Shown in pieces: positions 1-8,461 of a stretch of 64,000 nt of DNA (its first letter is position 1; the number at the start of each line of letters is the position of its first letter). The DNA is from Denitrobaculum sp965232285 (GTDB lineage: Bacteria > Pseudomonadota > Alphaproteobacteria > Kiloniellales > Kiloniellaceae). The position numbers and the translations under genes were made by a program. The notes below the pieces were generated by a model that made no database searches, was not told the origin of the DNA, and was given only the letters and a program-made list of their open reading frames with translations. The DNA is taken from NCBI GenBank assembly GCA_965232285.1, contig CBDDPL010000004.1, positions 2,108,001 through 2,172,000 on the forward strand. Reading direction: 5' to 3'.

Positions 1-200
1 TCGGCCTTCACCTCGGGAATGACGTCGTCGCCGGTGATCTTGCCGAGCATACCGTAGGCGGCCGTCGCGGAAACACCCAGCAGCGTGGCCGTGCGCATGA
101 ACTCGCGGCGATCGACTTCACCTTTACGCAGTTGCTCGCACAACTCCGGAACATAGGGATGCACCCTCTGTTCGTCTTCTCTAATGGCTTCTTTCTTCAT
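1..200 (-). CDS. Tat-exported ABC transporter substrate-binding protein, N-terminal fragment (runs off the window)
   Basis: Only the first 66 codons are present; the gene continues beyond position 1. The visible protein begins MKKEAIREDEQRVHPYVPEL and then carries DRREFMRTATLLGVSATAAY, an RR-containing hydrophobic stretch typical of a Tat signal. This arrangement, about 25 polar residues followed by DRREFxR and an alanine-rich core, is common in family 5 (peptide/opine type) ABC binding proteins of Rhodospirillales. The start is supported by GGAGA seven bases upstream of the ATG. Export to the periplasm is inferred. The substrate cannot be judged from the fragment, and another Tat-exported protein is possible. 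Confidence 0.6.
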   Translation of the reverse strand, partial: MKKEAIREDEQRVHPYVPELCEQLRKGEVDRREFMRTATLLGVSATAAYGMLGKITGDDVIPEVKA

Positions 201-615
201 TTCTGTCTCCCAGATCCTGTTGCTTCTGTTGCTTTGAGTGCTAAGTCGCTTCCGGTTCCGCCTCTGTCTGCCGCGACTTCGATAAATTCCGTATGCCGAT
301 CAGTATTTTGGCACCTTCGCGTGGATATCGCAAACACCCAGCCCAAGACGCGCCCTCTAAGTGACTGACGCGCAAGCGAAAGCCCCGGAACGCCTGCCGG
401 CGTACCGCCAAGCACGGCTAAAGCCTCTGTGGCAGATGTTCATCGTGTCAGATGTTTTGTTAGGCACGATACGGATCGACGGTGCCAATTTTCCCCTGCT
501 ATCTTCTGTTTATTAGTTTTTTCTGACCAAAAGACTATCTGCTGAACCCTAGCACGAGTTGCGACATCCCGACATCAACTTAGTCAATCACGACGCAACT
601 TTGACAGCTTCGGCG
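201..615. other. Intergenic region without a supported gene
   Basis: These 415 bases lie between the starts and ends of two minus-strand genes. Short open frames in all six frames lack ribosome-binding sites and protein-like composition. The region should hold the promoter and leader of the binding protein that starts at 200. An imperfect dyad (ATCGTG near 448 and CACGAT near 471) is the only symmetry noticed, and I assign it no function. Confidence 0.6.
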
Positions 616-1836
616 TCATGCGAGCCGCGTTTCGACCAGCACTTCGCTCTCCAAACTGCGATGAACGGGGCATTTATCGGCAATTTCCAGCAAGCGCGCC
701 CTTTGCTCCTCGCTCAGCGGTCCGCTCAGCTTCAAGCTGCGCTCGATCCGGTCCAAACGGCCGGTCTTGGTTTCACATTCCGCGCAGTCTTCAGCATGGA
801 TCTTTTCGTGAGAGAGCGTCACCTCAACCTGCTCCAGCGGCCAACCCTTTCGTTCAGCATAAAGCCGCACCGTCATGGAGGTGCAGGCCCCCAGGCCGCT
901 CAGCAAAAGGTCATAGGGCGTCGCGCCGCTTTCATCGCCGCCGTAACTCGCGGGTTCATCCGCACGCAGCCGGTAGAACTCGGTCGCGATGTCCTGGGTA
1001 AACTTGCCTTCGCCGGTCTCCCGGACCACCACATGCCCCGCTTTCGGGCGGACCCTCTCCGCCCCCGTATCTTCGCCGAGGTAGCGTGACGCCCAGGCTG
1101 AAAGGACTGTCGCGATATAGGCGGCGTCCGACTTTTTCGACACCAGATGATCTGCGGAATCGAGAGAAACGAAGCTCCGCGGATGCTTCGCGGCGCCGAA
1201 GATTTTGGCGGCATTTTCAACCCCGACGGTCTCATCGATCGGAGAGTGAAAGACGATCAGGGCTTTCTTGAGACTGGACACCGACTGGCTGAGGTTGCGC
1301 TCCGAGATGTCATCAAGGAACTGTTTCTTGATCCGGAAAGGTCGGCCCGCCAGCAGGACTTCAGCTTCGCCGCGGGCCTCAATGTCCGGCTTCGCCTCCT
1401 GAAAGAGGTGAGCCACGTGGGCCGGCTCCGCCGGTGCGCCAATGGTCGCGACCGCCAGGGCCTCCGGAACGGACCCGGCAGCCGCAAGCACGGCAGCCCC
1501 ACCCAGACTGTGCCCGATCAGGATTTTCGGTGCCTCCCGGGTCTCGCGCAGGAAATCGGCGGCCTTGACCAGATCGGCCACGTTGGAGGAGAAGTTGGTG
1601 TTCGCAAACTCGCCCTCGCTCGCCCCCAGGCCGGTGAAATCGAAACGAAGAACGGCGATTCCTTCAGCAGCCAGGCCGGCGGCGATCCGGGAGGCCGCAT
1701 AGATATCCTTCGTGCAGGTAAAGCAATGGGCGAAGAGCGCATAAGCCCGCGGTTTGCCGGCGGGCGAGTCCAGGCGTGCGGCCAGCAGCTCGCCGCCGGC
1801 CCCCGGAAATGTAAGTTTTTCGTGTCCGGCGGCCAT
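616..1836 (-). CDS. Bifunctional alpha/beta hydrolase-OsmC family protein
   Basis: The 406-residue protein joins two domains. Residues about 1-255 are an alpha/beta hydrolase with the nucleophile elbow GHSLGG (Ser110), an aspartate region SPIDETVG and a histidine in DSADHL. Residues about 270-406 are an OsmC/Ohr-like domain with the two redox cysteines in GLGACTSMTV and DKCPVHRSLE. OsmC proteins reduce organic peroxides with thiols; the hydrolase half presumably handles an ester. This fusion is a recognised family, but its substrate is not known to me. I chose the ATG at 1836 because GGAGAG precedes it at good spacing; an in-frame start 66 bases upstream lacks this. It stands alone, downstream of a GNAT gene on the same strand. 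Confidence 0.88.
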   Translation of the reverse strand: MAAGHEKLTFPGAGGELLAARLDSPAGKPRAYALFAHCFTCTKDIYAASRIAAGLAAEGIAVLRFDFTGLGASEGEFANTNFSSNVADLVKAADFLRETREAPKILIGHSLGGAAVLAAAGSVPEALAVATIGAPAEPAHVAHLFQEAKPDIEARGEAEVLLAGRPFRIKKQFLDDISERNLSQSVSSLKKALIVFHSPIDETVGVENAAKIFGAAKHPRSFVSLDSADHLVSKKSDAAYIATVLSAWASRYLGEDTGAERVRPKAGHVVVRETGEGKFTQDIATEFYRLRADEPASYGGDESGATPYDLLLSGLGACTSMTVRLYAERKGWPLEQVEVTLSHEKIHAEDCAECETKTGRLDRIERSLKLSGPLSEEQRARLLEIADKCPVHRSLESEVLVETRLA

Positions 1837-1948
1837 TGTGCCTCTCCTGCTGACAAACAATTGCCGAAGTCTAGCCGGATGGATGAGGGCGCCAAAGAGC
1901 AAACTCCTGTTCGCTCGAAAAATCCGGACCGGACGGGCCGAGCGGGCA

Positions 1949-2422
1949 TCAGAGAGACAGCTTCAGACCCTCATGGCTGGCCACGAAACCAAGGCTTTCA
2001 TAGAAGCGGAGCGCATCCGGGCGCGCCTTGTCCGTTGTCAACTGAACCAGGCCGCAGCCGCGCGCCCGGCATTGCTCAATCGCCCAGCGGAACATCTCGC
2101 CGCCCAGTCCTTCCCCCCTGGCGGCAGCGGCGATCCGGACGCTCTCGATCTGACCGCGCCACATCCCCAGGCGGGACAGGCCCGGGATGAAGGTAAGCTG
2201 CAGACACCCGACCAGAACCGCTTCGCGTTCGACCACCGCCAGCAGTTGATTGGGGTCACGATCCAGGGCCTCGAAGGCGTCCAGGTACGCCTGTGCAAGC
2301 GGCAGTCCCGGACGTTCTCGCGTTTTCCCAAGCTCGTCATCAGCAAGCAATGCTACAACAGCCGGAAGATCGGCAGAATCAGCGCGGCGAAAGCTCAGGC
2401 CCGGATTTTCGGAGATCGTCAT
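1949..2422 (-). CDS. GNAT family N-acetyltransferase
   Basis: The 157-residue protein is a single GNAT domain. Strand beta4 and the acetyl-CoA pyrophosphate loop are visible as IESVRIAAAARGEGLGGEMF, matching the R/Q-x-x-G-x-G/A motif A. The C-terminal motif B is DALRFYESLGF. Such proteins transfer an acetyl group from acetyl-CoA to an amine, and the acceptor cannot be read from the sequence. The gene lies 112 bases upstream of the hydrolase-OsmC gene on the same strand and may share its transcript. It is transcribed away from the Nudix gene at 2567, so the 144 bases between them must hold divergent promoters. Confidence 0.85.
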   Translation of the reverse strand: MTISENPGLSFRRADSADLPAVVALLADDELGKTRERPGLPLAQAYLDAFEALDRDPNQLLAVVEREAVLVGCLQLTFIPGLSRLGMWRGQIESVRIAAAARGEGLGGEMFRWAIEQCRARGCGLVQLTTDKARPDALRFYESLGFVASHEGLKLSL

Positions 2423-2566
2423 TGGCCTTTCCCTTGTTGCTTCTCGTCAGGACAGGGCGCTGGTCCCAAGAAGCCTCTATTATCAGCTATTTTCCGATTC
2501 AAGCTTGAAGAATTCTTCCGTTGCTGCGATGCACGGGTGAACAACCGGGAACTGGGCCACAGCCAA

Positions 2567-3202
2567 ATGAAGAATGATGCCGATGAGCAGAACAGCCTTT
2601 CCAGCGAAAACCGACAAGCTGAATTGATCAGCCAGAAAACCCTTTTCAAGCGCTACTTCCGGCTGGACGAATACGTCGTGCGCCACAGCCTCTTCGCCGG
2701 CGGGCTGTCTCAGCCAATCACGCGTGAGATTTTTGAGCGTGGCCGGGCGGCGGCCGTCATTCCCTACGACCCCGATGCTGACGCTGTCGTCTTCATCGAG
2801 CAATTTCGGGTCGGCGCTTTCGGTGCCGAGTGCTATCCCTGGCTACTCGAGTTCGTCGCCGGCATCATTGACGAGGATGAAACGCCCGAGCAAGTCGTCC
2901 GCCGCGAAGCGGTGGAGGAAGCGGGCTGCCAAATCCAGGAACTGGTCCCGATCGGCCGTTTTCTTGTCAGTCCCGGTGGCACGACAGAGACTCTCTCACT
3001 CTTTTGTGGCCGGGTGGACAGCTCGGATGTCGGCGGACTCCACGGTCTCGATCACGAAGGAGAAGATATCCGGGCCTTCGTGCTCTCCTACCAGGAGGCC
3101 CTTGAGCTTCTCAAAAAGGGCGAGATCACGAACCTCTTCACGATGACGGCCTTGCAGTGGCTAGTCTTGAATCGCGAGGATTTGCGCGCTAAGTGGCTAT
3201 AA
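2567..3202 (+). CDS. Nudix hydrolase, ADP-ribose pyrophosphatase-like
   Basis: The 211-residue protein has a complete Nudix box: G-x5-E-x7-REAVEEAGC, starting at GIIDEDETPEQ near residue 105. Upstream, the strand AAAVIPYDPDADAVVFIEQFR and the WLLEFVAG segment match the NudF/ADP-ribose pyrophosphatase subgroup, as does the downstream PGGTTE loop. It probably hydrolyses ADP-ribose or a related nucleoside diphosphate sugar to AMP and a sugar phosphate, using Mg2+ bound by the REXXEE glutamates, in the cytoplasm. The reading frame stays open far upstream, but homology starts only after 2567, so I chose the ATG beginning MKNDADEQ. The start is moderately certain because no strong ribosome-binding site is seen. 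Confidence 0.88.
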   Translation: MKNDADEQNSLSSENRQAELISQKTLFKRYFRLDEYVVRHSLFAGGLSQPITREIFERGRAAAVIPYDPDADAVVFIEQFRVGAFGAECYPWLLEFVAGIIDEDETPEQVVRREAVEEAGCQIQELVPIGRFLVSPGGTTETLSLFCGRVDSSDVGGLHGLDHEGEDIRAFVLSYQEALELLKKGEITNLFTMTALQWLVLNREDLRAKWL

Positions 3203-3342
3203 AAGCGGATCACGTGTCGGTGACCGGCAAATCCTTGAAAGCAGCCCGTTCCTGCCGTTAGTCTCTCGCCGCTTGGTTTTTGTCTGAATTCACTGAACCG
3301 TTCCGCCTCTTTGTCCAACCTGCCTGAAGCGAAGAAATTTCC

Positions 3343-4350
3343 ATGAACGTCCGCGACGGATTTATCGACACCATTGGCAATACGCCCCTGATTCGCCTGA
3401 AGAGAGCCTCCGAGGAAACCGGATGCGAAATCCTCGGGAAGGCCGAGTTCCTGAATCCCGGCGGCTCGGTCAAGGATCGCGCGGCCTGGGCCATCATCAA
3501 GGATGCCGAGGCCAAGGGCCAGATCCGTCCGGGCGGCGTCATCGTCGAGGGCACGGCCGGCAACACCGGCATCGGCCTCGCGCTGGTCGCCCGCGCCCGT
3601 GGTTACCGCACCGTCATTGTCATCCCCGAGACCCAATCTCAGGAAAAGAAAGACATGCTGCGGCTCTGCGGCGCCGATCTGCGGGAAGTCCCGGCGGTTC
3701 CTTATAAGAACCCGGACAACTACGTGCACTGGTCCCGGCGTCTGGCCGAGGAACTGGCGGAGTCCGAGCCCAACGGCGCCATCTGGGCAAATCAGTTCGA
3801 CAACACCGCCAATCGGCAGGGTCATATCGAGACCACCGGCCCGGAGATCTGGGAGCAGACCGACGGCAAGGTCGACGGCTTCGTCTGCTCGGTCGGCACC
3901 GGCGGCACCCTGGCCGGTACCGGCATGGCCCTGAAGGAGCGCAACAAGGACGTGGTGATTGCCCTGTCCGATCCCATGGGCTCGGCGATCTACAACCACG
4001 TCAAGAACGGCGAGCTCAAGGCTGAGGGCAGCTCCATCACCGAGGGCATTGGCCAGGGACGGATCACCGCCAATCTGGAGGGTGCGCCGATCGACGATGC
4101 CTTCCAGATCACCGACCAGGAAGCCATGCCCCTGGTCTTCGATCTCTTTGAGAATGAAGGCTTCTGCCTGGGCGGCTCCAGCGGCATCAACGTGGCCGGC
4201 GCCATCCGGCTGGCGAAGCAGATGGGCCCGGGACATGTGATCACGACGGTGCTCTGCGACTACGGCACCCGCTATCAGAGCAAGATGTTCAATCCGGCCT
4301 TCCTGCGGGAAAAAGATCTGCCGGTGCCGGCCTGGCTGGAGGCGATGTAA
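3343..4350 (+). CDS. cysK: Cysteine synthase A (O-acetylserine sulfhydrylase)
   Basis: The 335-residue fold-type II PLP enzyme makes L-cysteine from O-acetylserine and sulfide. The PLP lysine lies in NPGGSVKDRAA (about Lys44). The substrate loop is EGTAGNTGIG, and the phosphate-binding glycine loop is SVGTGGTLAGTG. The segment PETQSQEKKDMLRLCGADLR and an extended C-terminus (TTVLCDYGTRYQSKMF) place it in the longer CysK-like branch common in alphaproteobacteria and eukaryotes; cystathionine beta-synthase-like activity cannot be excluded. An alanyl-tRNA editing gene follows after 37 bases and a rhodanese gene further on, giving a small sulfur/amino-acid cluster on one strand. Confidence 0.9.
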   Translation: MNVRDGFIDTIGNTPLIRLKRASEETGCEILGKAEFLNPGGSVKDRAAWAIIKDAEAKGQIRPGGVIVEGTAGNTGIGLALVARARGYRTVIVIPETQSQEKKDMLRLCGADLREVPAVPYKNPDNYVHWSRRLAEELAESEPNGAIWANQFDNTANRQGHIETTGPEIWEQTDGKVDGFVCSVGTGGTLAGTGMALKERNKDVVIALSDPMGSAIYNHVKNGELKAEGSSITEGIGQGRITANLEGAPIDDAFQITDQEAMPLVFDLFENEGFCLGGSSGINVAGAIRLAKQMGPGHVITTVLCDYGTRYQSKMFNPAFLREKDLPVPAWLEAM

Positions 4351-4387
4351 GCCTTCTGCTTGTAACGAAGACAATTCGAGGTGGACG

Positions 4388-5095
4388 ATGGAACTTCTCT
4401 TTCGCGATGACGCCTATCTGAAAAGCTGCGAAGCCGTCGTTGTCTCGGTCGGCGAGGAAGGTCTCAGGCTGGATAAGACCGTCTTCTACCCGATGGGTGG
4501 CGGACAGCCGGGCGATGTCGGTGTCCTGAGGCTTGAATCAGGCGAAGAGATCTCCGTAACCGACACGCGCAAGGGCGAAAACCATGAGGATGTGGTTCAC
4601 GTTCTTGCGCCCGGTGCCACGCCGCCCGAAGTGGGCAGCAAGGTGACCGCGGAGATCGACTGGGAACGCCGCTATCGTCTGATGCGGATGCATTCCTGCC
4701 TGCACCTTCTTTGCGCCGTGGTCACAGGAGACGTGACCGGCGGCCAGATCGGCGAGGAAAAGAGCCGGCTCGATTTCAATCTGCCGGACACCCAGCTCGA
4801 CAAGGAGGCTCTGACCGCGGAACTCAATCGTCTTGTCGAAGAGGATCACCCGGTTGCAGAGCGCTGGATCAGCGATGAGGAACTGGCGGCCAATCCTGAT
4901 CTGGTGCGCACCATGTCGGTCAAGCCGCCCTCTGGCTCGGGCCGGGTCCGCCTGCTCGATATCGCCGGCGTCGATCTGCAGCCCTGTGGCGGCACCCATG
5001 TGCGTGCAACCGGTGAAATCGGCCGCGTGCGGATTGGAAAGATCGAAAACAAGGGCCGGCAGAACCGTCGGATCAATATTCACTTCGACGGCTGA
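4388..5095 (+). CDS. AlaX-type alanyl-tRNA editing protein
   Basis: The 235-residue protein matches the free-standing editing domain of alanyl-tRNA synthetase. The N-terminal part has the FYPMGGGQPGD motif of AlaRS editing domains. The zinc site is complete: HSCLH (two His, about residues 100-104) and CGGTH (Cys and His near 204-208). These enzymes hydrolyse Ser-tRNA(Ala) or Gly-tRNA(Ala) in trans and so prevent mistranslation. GAGGTGG precedes the ATG by a few bases. It sits 37 bases after the cysteine synthase gene, so co-transcription is likely. Confidence 0.92.
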   Translation: MELLFRDDAYLKSCEAVVVSVGEEGLRLDKTVFYPMGGGQPGDVGVLRLESGEEISVTDTRKGENHEDVVHVLAPGATPPEVGSKVTAEIDWERRYRLMRMHSCLHLLCAVVTGDVTGGQIGEEKSRLDFNLPDTQLDKEALTAELNRLVEEDHPVAERWISDEELAANPDLVRTMSVKPPSGSGRVRLLDIAGVDLQPCGGTHVRATGEIGRVRIGKIENKGRQNRRINIHFDG

Positions 5096-5167
5096 AGATG
5101 CGATGCTTCGCATCACTTAACGCGAAGCGATTCGTCTCTTTTCATACCCGCGACAAAGGCCGGTTCC

Positions 5168-6019
5168 ATGCCCGACGCTAACTTTTCGTCCCTGGTCAGC
5201 ACGGAGTGGCTGGCCGAGCATATCGACGCCCCCGACGTGCGCGTGGTGGATGGCAGCTACTATCTGCCCCACGAGGGGCTCGACCCGCGAGCCGAGTACG
5301 ACGATCAGCACATTCCCGGCTCGGTCTTCTTCGATATCGACGAGATCGCGGACACCTCCAGCAGTCTGCCGCATATGCTGCCGCCGCCGGAGAAGTTCGC
5401 CTCACGTGTTCGGCGCCTGGGGCTCGGCGATGGTAATCGCATCGTGGTTTACGATCAGCGTGGCATTATGTCGGCGCCGCGGGTCTGGTGGAGCTTCAAG
5501 ATCTTCGGCCACAGCGACGTTGCGGTCCTGGATGGCGGCTTGCCCAAATGGCGGCATGAAGGCCGGCCGCTGACCGACGCACCGACCGCGCCCGCGGAAC
5601 GTCACTTCACACCAAGATTCAACACCTTCATGGTCCGCGAGAAGGACCAGCTTGTCAGTAACCTTTCGAGCCAGCGCGAGCAGGTGCTCGACGCCCGCTC
5701 CCGTGAACGCTTCGCCGGCACGGTGCCGGAGCCGCGGGACGGACTTCGCTCCGGTCATATCCCCGGCAGCCTCAACCTGCCCTTCACCGATCTGATCGAC
5801 CCGGCGTCACAGACCCTTAAATCCGAGGACGAACTGCGGAAGCTGATCGCCGATGCCGGCGTTGATCCGAAGCGTCCGGTGATCACGACCTGCGGATCCG
5901 GTATCACCGCAGCCGTGCTGGCGCTGGCGCTGGAGCTGACGGGCCACCGTGATTTCTCGGTCTATGACGGTTCCTGGTCGGAGTGGGGCCTGGCGGGCGA
6001 CACTCCCGTCGAATCCTGA
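5168..6019 (+). CDS. sseA: Tandem-rhodanese sulfurtransferase (thiosulfate/3-mercaptopyruvate type)
   Basis: The 283-residue protein has two rhodanese domains. The N-terminal inactive domain (about 8-130) shows YDDQHIPGSVFFDID and the C-terminal catalytic domain (about 165-280) shows SGHIPGSLNLPF. The active-site cysteine is in TTCGSGITA. A CGSG[IV]TA loop is typical of 3-mercaptopyruvate sulfurtransferases, while thiosulfate sulfurtransferases usually have CRKG-like loops, so mercaptopyruvate is the likelier donor. It acts in cytoplasmic cysteine breakdown and sulfane sulfur transfer. It lies 72 bases downstream of the alaX-like gene and 25 bases before the double-GNAT gene. Confidence 0.9.
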   Translation: MPDANFSSLVSTEWLAEHIDAPDVRVVDGSYYLPHEGLDPRAEYDDQHIPGSVFFDIDEIADTSSSLPHMLPPPEKFASRVRRLGLGDGNRIVVYDQRGIMSAPRVWWSFKIFGHSDVAVLDGGLPKWRHEGRPLTDAPTAPAERHFTPRFNTFMVREKDQLVSNLSSQREQVLDARSRERFAGTVPEPRDGLRSGHIPGSLNLPFTDLIDPASQTLKSEDELRKLIADAGVDPKRPVITTCGSGITAAVLALALELTGHRDFSVYDGSWSEWGLAGDTPVES

Positions 6020-6044
6020 GTCGCCAGCGGCGCGAGGTGCTCTT

Positions 6045-7049
6045 TTGACCGGTCAGCCTGAACTGGAAATCCGCCCCTATGCAGCGGCAGACCGCGACCA
6101 AGTGGTCGGCCTCTGGGAAGGCTGCGGCCTGCTGATCTGGTACAACGATCCAGATCAGGATATTGAGCGCTGGTGTGAGAACCCAACATCGGAGATCTTC
6201 CTCGGCCTCGTCGCCGGGCAGGTCGTGGCGAGTATATGTGTCGGTTACGACGGACATCGCGGCCGCCTGAATTATCTCGCCTGCGCACCGGAACAGCGCG
6301 GACGCGGCTTTGCTTCCCGGATGGTGGCCGCCGCCGAAACCTGGCTTAAGGACCGCAAGGTGCCGAAGGTGGAGCTGTTGATCCGGGACAACAATCTTGG
6401 GGTCAAGAAGTTCTACCGGCGGGTCGGATACCATCTCAACACCTGCCATATTATGCAGCGTTGGCTGATCGACGGCATGGAGTCGCCGGCCAACCAGACG
6501 ACGCGGGCCGACGGGAAGCTCGAGAACACCATCACCTATCTCGAGATGACGGAGCGCCCGCAGCAGCCGATCCCGCATTTGAACGGCGACCGCAAGGTAG
6601 CGCTGCTGCGCTGCGAGCAGCCACCCCTCGCCTTCTACCGTTTCCTCTACAGCACCGTTGGCGAACCCTGGCTCTGGTGGGAACGCCGGGCCATGGACGA
6701 CGACCTCTTGTCGGAGATCATTCACGATCCCAAGGTCGAGGTTTATGTGCTCTACGTGGACGGCGCGCCGGCAGGTTACGCCGAACTGGACCGGCGCGAG
6801 AAAGGTGAAATCGAACTGGCCTATTTCGGTCTGATGCCGGACTTCATCGGTCAGGGGCTCGGCCCCTATCTCCTGACCTCGGCGATCGACATCGCCTGGA
6901 GCTATGCGCCAAAGCGCCTGCACCTGCACACCAACACCCTGGATCATCCCAAGGCTCTGTCGGTCTATCAGCGTTGCGGCTTCAAGCCTTACAAGCAGGA
7001 AAAGATCCTGATCGACGATCCGCGGCTGACCGGCGAATTCCCCGCCTGA
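6045..7049 (+). CDS. Double-domain GNAT protein with a YpeA-like N-terminal domain
   Basis: The protein is 334 residues with a TTG start. Residues about 1-140 resemble the acetyltransferase YpeA: EIRPYAAADRDQVVGLWEGC, then YNDPDQDIER, GGYDGHRG-like GYDGHRGRLNYL and the CoA loop EQRGRGFASRMV. Residues about 185-334 form a second GNAT domain with LMPDFIGQGLGPYLL and DHPKALSVYQRCGF. Acceptors are unknown. The frame is open from 5949 inside the rhodanese gene; I chose TTG at 6045 because GAGG precedes it by seven bases and homology starts directly after. It ends 17 bases before a perfect inverted repeat. Translational coupling to the rhodanese gene is possible. Confidence 0.8.
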   Translation: MTGQPELEIRPYAAADRDQVVGLWEGCGLLIWYNDPDQDIERWCENPTSEIFLGLVAGQVVASICVGYDGHRGRLNYLACAPEQRGRGFASRMVAAAETWLKDRKVPKVELLIRDNNLGVKKFYRRVGYHLNTCHIMQRWLIDGMESPANQTTRADGKLENTITYLEMTERPQQPIPHLNGDRKVALLRCEQPPLAFYRFLYSTVGEPWLWWERRAMDDDLLSEIIHDPKVEVYVLYVDGAPAGYAELDRREKGEIELAYFGLMPDFIGQGLGPYLLTSAIDIAWSYAPKRLHLHTNTLDHPKALSVYQRCGFKPYKQEKILIDDPRLTGEFPA

Positions 7050-7065
7050 AGGTTTCAGTCTTGGC

Positions 7066-7097
7066 ACGCCTCCTGACATAATGCTGTCAGGAGGCGT
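7066..7097. promoter_or_regulatory. 13-bp perfect inverted repeat: terminator or YafY-type operator
   Basis: Arms 7066-7078 and 7085-7097 are perfect complements around a 6-base loop (TAATGC); the core is CTCCTGACA-N6-TGTCAGGAG. It lies between the convergent double-GNAT and isochorismatase genes, where a bidirectional terminator would be expected, but no long T-run follows on either side. The same core, TCCTGACA-N6-TGTCAGGA, recurs at 8462-8483 beside the WYL regulator gene. A dual or purely regulatory role is therefore possible. Confidence 0.6.
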
Positions 7098-7106
7098 TCG
7101 TTATGT

Positions 7107-7649
7107 TCAACGCGAAAATTCGAATTCTGCGGAAGGGATCACTTTTGCCGGCCCGGCCGGTGAGATGAAGTCGGCCCAGGTTGCGTTATGGTGGGCAATG
7201 ATATCGCGTGCCGACAGATGCGGCCGCTCCGCCGTTGTGTGGCCATCCGCGGCAACGCTGGTCTTATAACCATGTGCAAGTGCGCTGCGGACGGTCGTAT
7301 CGACACAAAACTCAGTTGCACAGCCGGTTACGACCAGTTGCCGGATAGCAGCGGCCCTCAGCAGATCATCGAGACCGGTCGAGAGAAAGGAATCACAGGC
7401 GGTCTTGCGGATGAAGCGGTCGCCATCCCTGACATCAAGCTCCGGGAGCAGATGCCAGCCGGCCGCAGCGGGATGATGAGGATCACCCTCAGGTCCGTCG
7501 TGCTGAACGAAGATCACCAGGCCTTGCGCGGCGCGAAGCCTGCCGGCGAGGTCATTGATACGGCGCACCACGCCGGCGGCGTCATGGCGCGGGGTCTCTT
7601 CGGAGAAAGACCCCTGCTGCATATCGATAATAACCAGGGCTGTCGTCAT
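7107..7649 (-). CDS. Isochorismatase-family cysteine hydrolase
   Basis: The 180-residue protein has the family's catalytic triad: Asp9 in ALVIIDMQQG, a lysine in RKTACDSF and the nucleophile cysteine in VVTGCATEFCVD, followed by the second conserved cysteine. The cis-peptide region TGCAT is intact. The family cleaves isochorismate, nicotinamide, carbamoyl groups and similar bonds, and the sequence does not tell which. The HTTAERPHLSA segment near the C-terminus is typical of the nicotinamidase-like/YcaC-like members. The gene is divergent from the WYL regulator at 7744, with 94 bases between the starts, so that regulator is a candidate for controlling it. Confidence 0.85.
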   Translation of the reverse strand: MTTALVIIDMQQGSFSEETPRHDAAGVVRRINDLAGRLRAAQGLVIFVQHDGPEGDPHHPAAAGWHLLPELDVRDGDRFIRKTACDSFLSTGLDDLLRAAAIRQLVVTGCATEFCVDTTVRSALAHGYKTSVAADGHTTAERPHLSARDIIAHHNATWADFISPAGPAKVIPSAEFEFSR

Positions 7650-7743
7650 GCGACGTATCCCTATCCTGCCTGCTTCGCAGGCTGTGTATTTGACCGCGTC
7701 AGATTAGGCAAGCCTCACGGTGTTGTCTCTATTGGAGAATGCT

Positions 7744-8439
7744 ATGCGACGTGCGGACCGCTTGTTCGACATCATCCAGATCCTGCGCTCCACCCGCAAA
7801 CCGGTGACCGCCGACCATATCGCCGCGCAGCTTGAGGTGGCGACGCGCACGATTTACCGGGACATCGCGACTTTGCAGGCCAGCCGGGTTCCGATCGAGG
7901 GCGAGGCCGGTGTCGGTTATATGCTGCGGGCCGGCTTCGATCTGCCGCCGTTGATGTTCAGCTCGGACGAGACGGAAGCCCTGCTGGTCGGGATGAGCCT
8001 GCTGCGCAGAACCAGCGACAAGGGCCTGCATGCCGCCGCTGAATCGGTCCTGGCGAAGGTCGAAGCCATGCTGCCCAGTGACCGAAAAGCCCCTCTCTCG
8101 ATCCGGCCCTTTTATGTCTGCGACTACGGCGCCGAGCCCTCGCCCCTGATCGATCTGGCGGAAATCCGCAAGGCCATCCGTGACAGCAGGAAGCTCCATA
8201 TCGACTACCAGGACGCCGAGGGCCGGGAGACCACGCGAACCATCTGGCCGATTGCGGTCGCCTACTACGTGGAAGTCGAACTTATCTGCGCCTGGTGTGA
8301 GCTGCGGGAAGACTTTCGTCACTTCCGTGTCGACCGGATCAGCAGCATCACCTTCCTGGAGGACAGCTTTGCGGATTCCGGACGGCACCTGGTGGACGAA
8401 TGGATGGCGGCAACGGACGGCCGACGCGCGCGAACCTAG
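7744..8439 (+). CDS. YafY-family transcriptional regulator (HTH_11 plus WYL domain)
   Basis: The 231-residue protein starts with an HTH_11 domain: RRADRLFDIIQILRSTRKPV, then the recognition-helix segment ATRTIYRDIATL. A linker GVGYMLRAGFDLPPLMFS leads to a C-terminal WYL-type ligand-sensing domain (about 130-225). That domain's usual tryptophan-tyrosine-leucine motif is varied here to YYVEVELICAWCELR, followed by FRHFRVDRI. The start at 7744 is chosen because GGAG sits seven bases upstream. It is divergent from the isochorismatase gene and is followed by a CutA-like gene. The palindrome at 8462-8483, between it and the CutA-like gene, is its most obvious candidate operator. Confidence 0.87.
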   Translation: MRRADRLFDIIQILRSTRKPVTADHIAAQLEVATRTIYRDIATLQASRVPIEGEAGVGYMLRAGFDLPPLMFSSDETEALLVGMSLLRRTSDKGLHAAAESVLAKVEAMLPSDRKAPLSIRPFYVCDYGAEPSPLIDLAEIRKAIRDSRKLHIDYQDAEGRETTRTIWPIAVAYYVEVELICAWCELREDFRHFRVDRISSITFLEDSFADSGRHLVDEWMAATDGRRART

Positions 8440-8461
8440 TCCTTCTGGTCACGGCAGATAC

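Noticed and set aside
3088..4374. 428-residue open frame antisense to the cysteine synthase gene
   Set aside because: It mirrors a strong coding frame and its translation is rich in Gly, Ala, Arg and His with no domain; cysteine synthase is unambiguous on the other strand.
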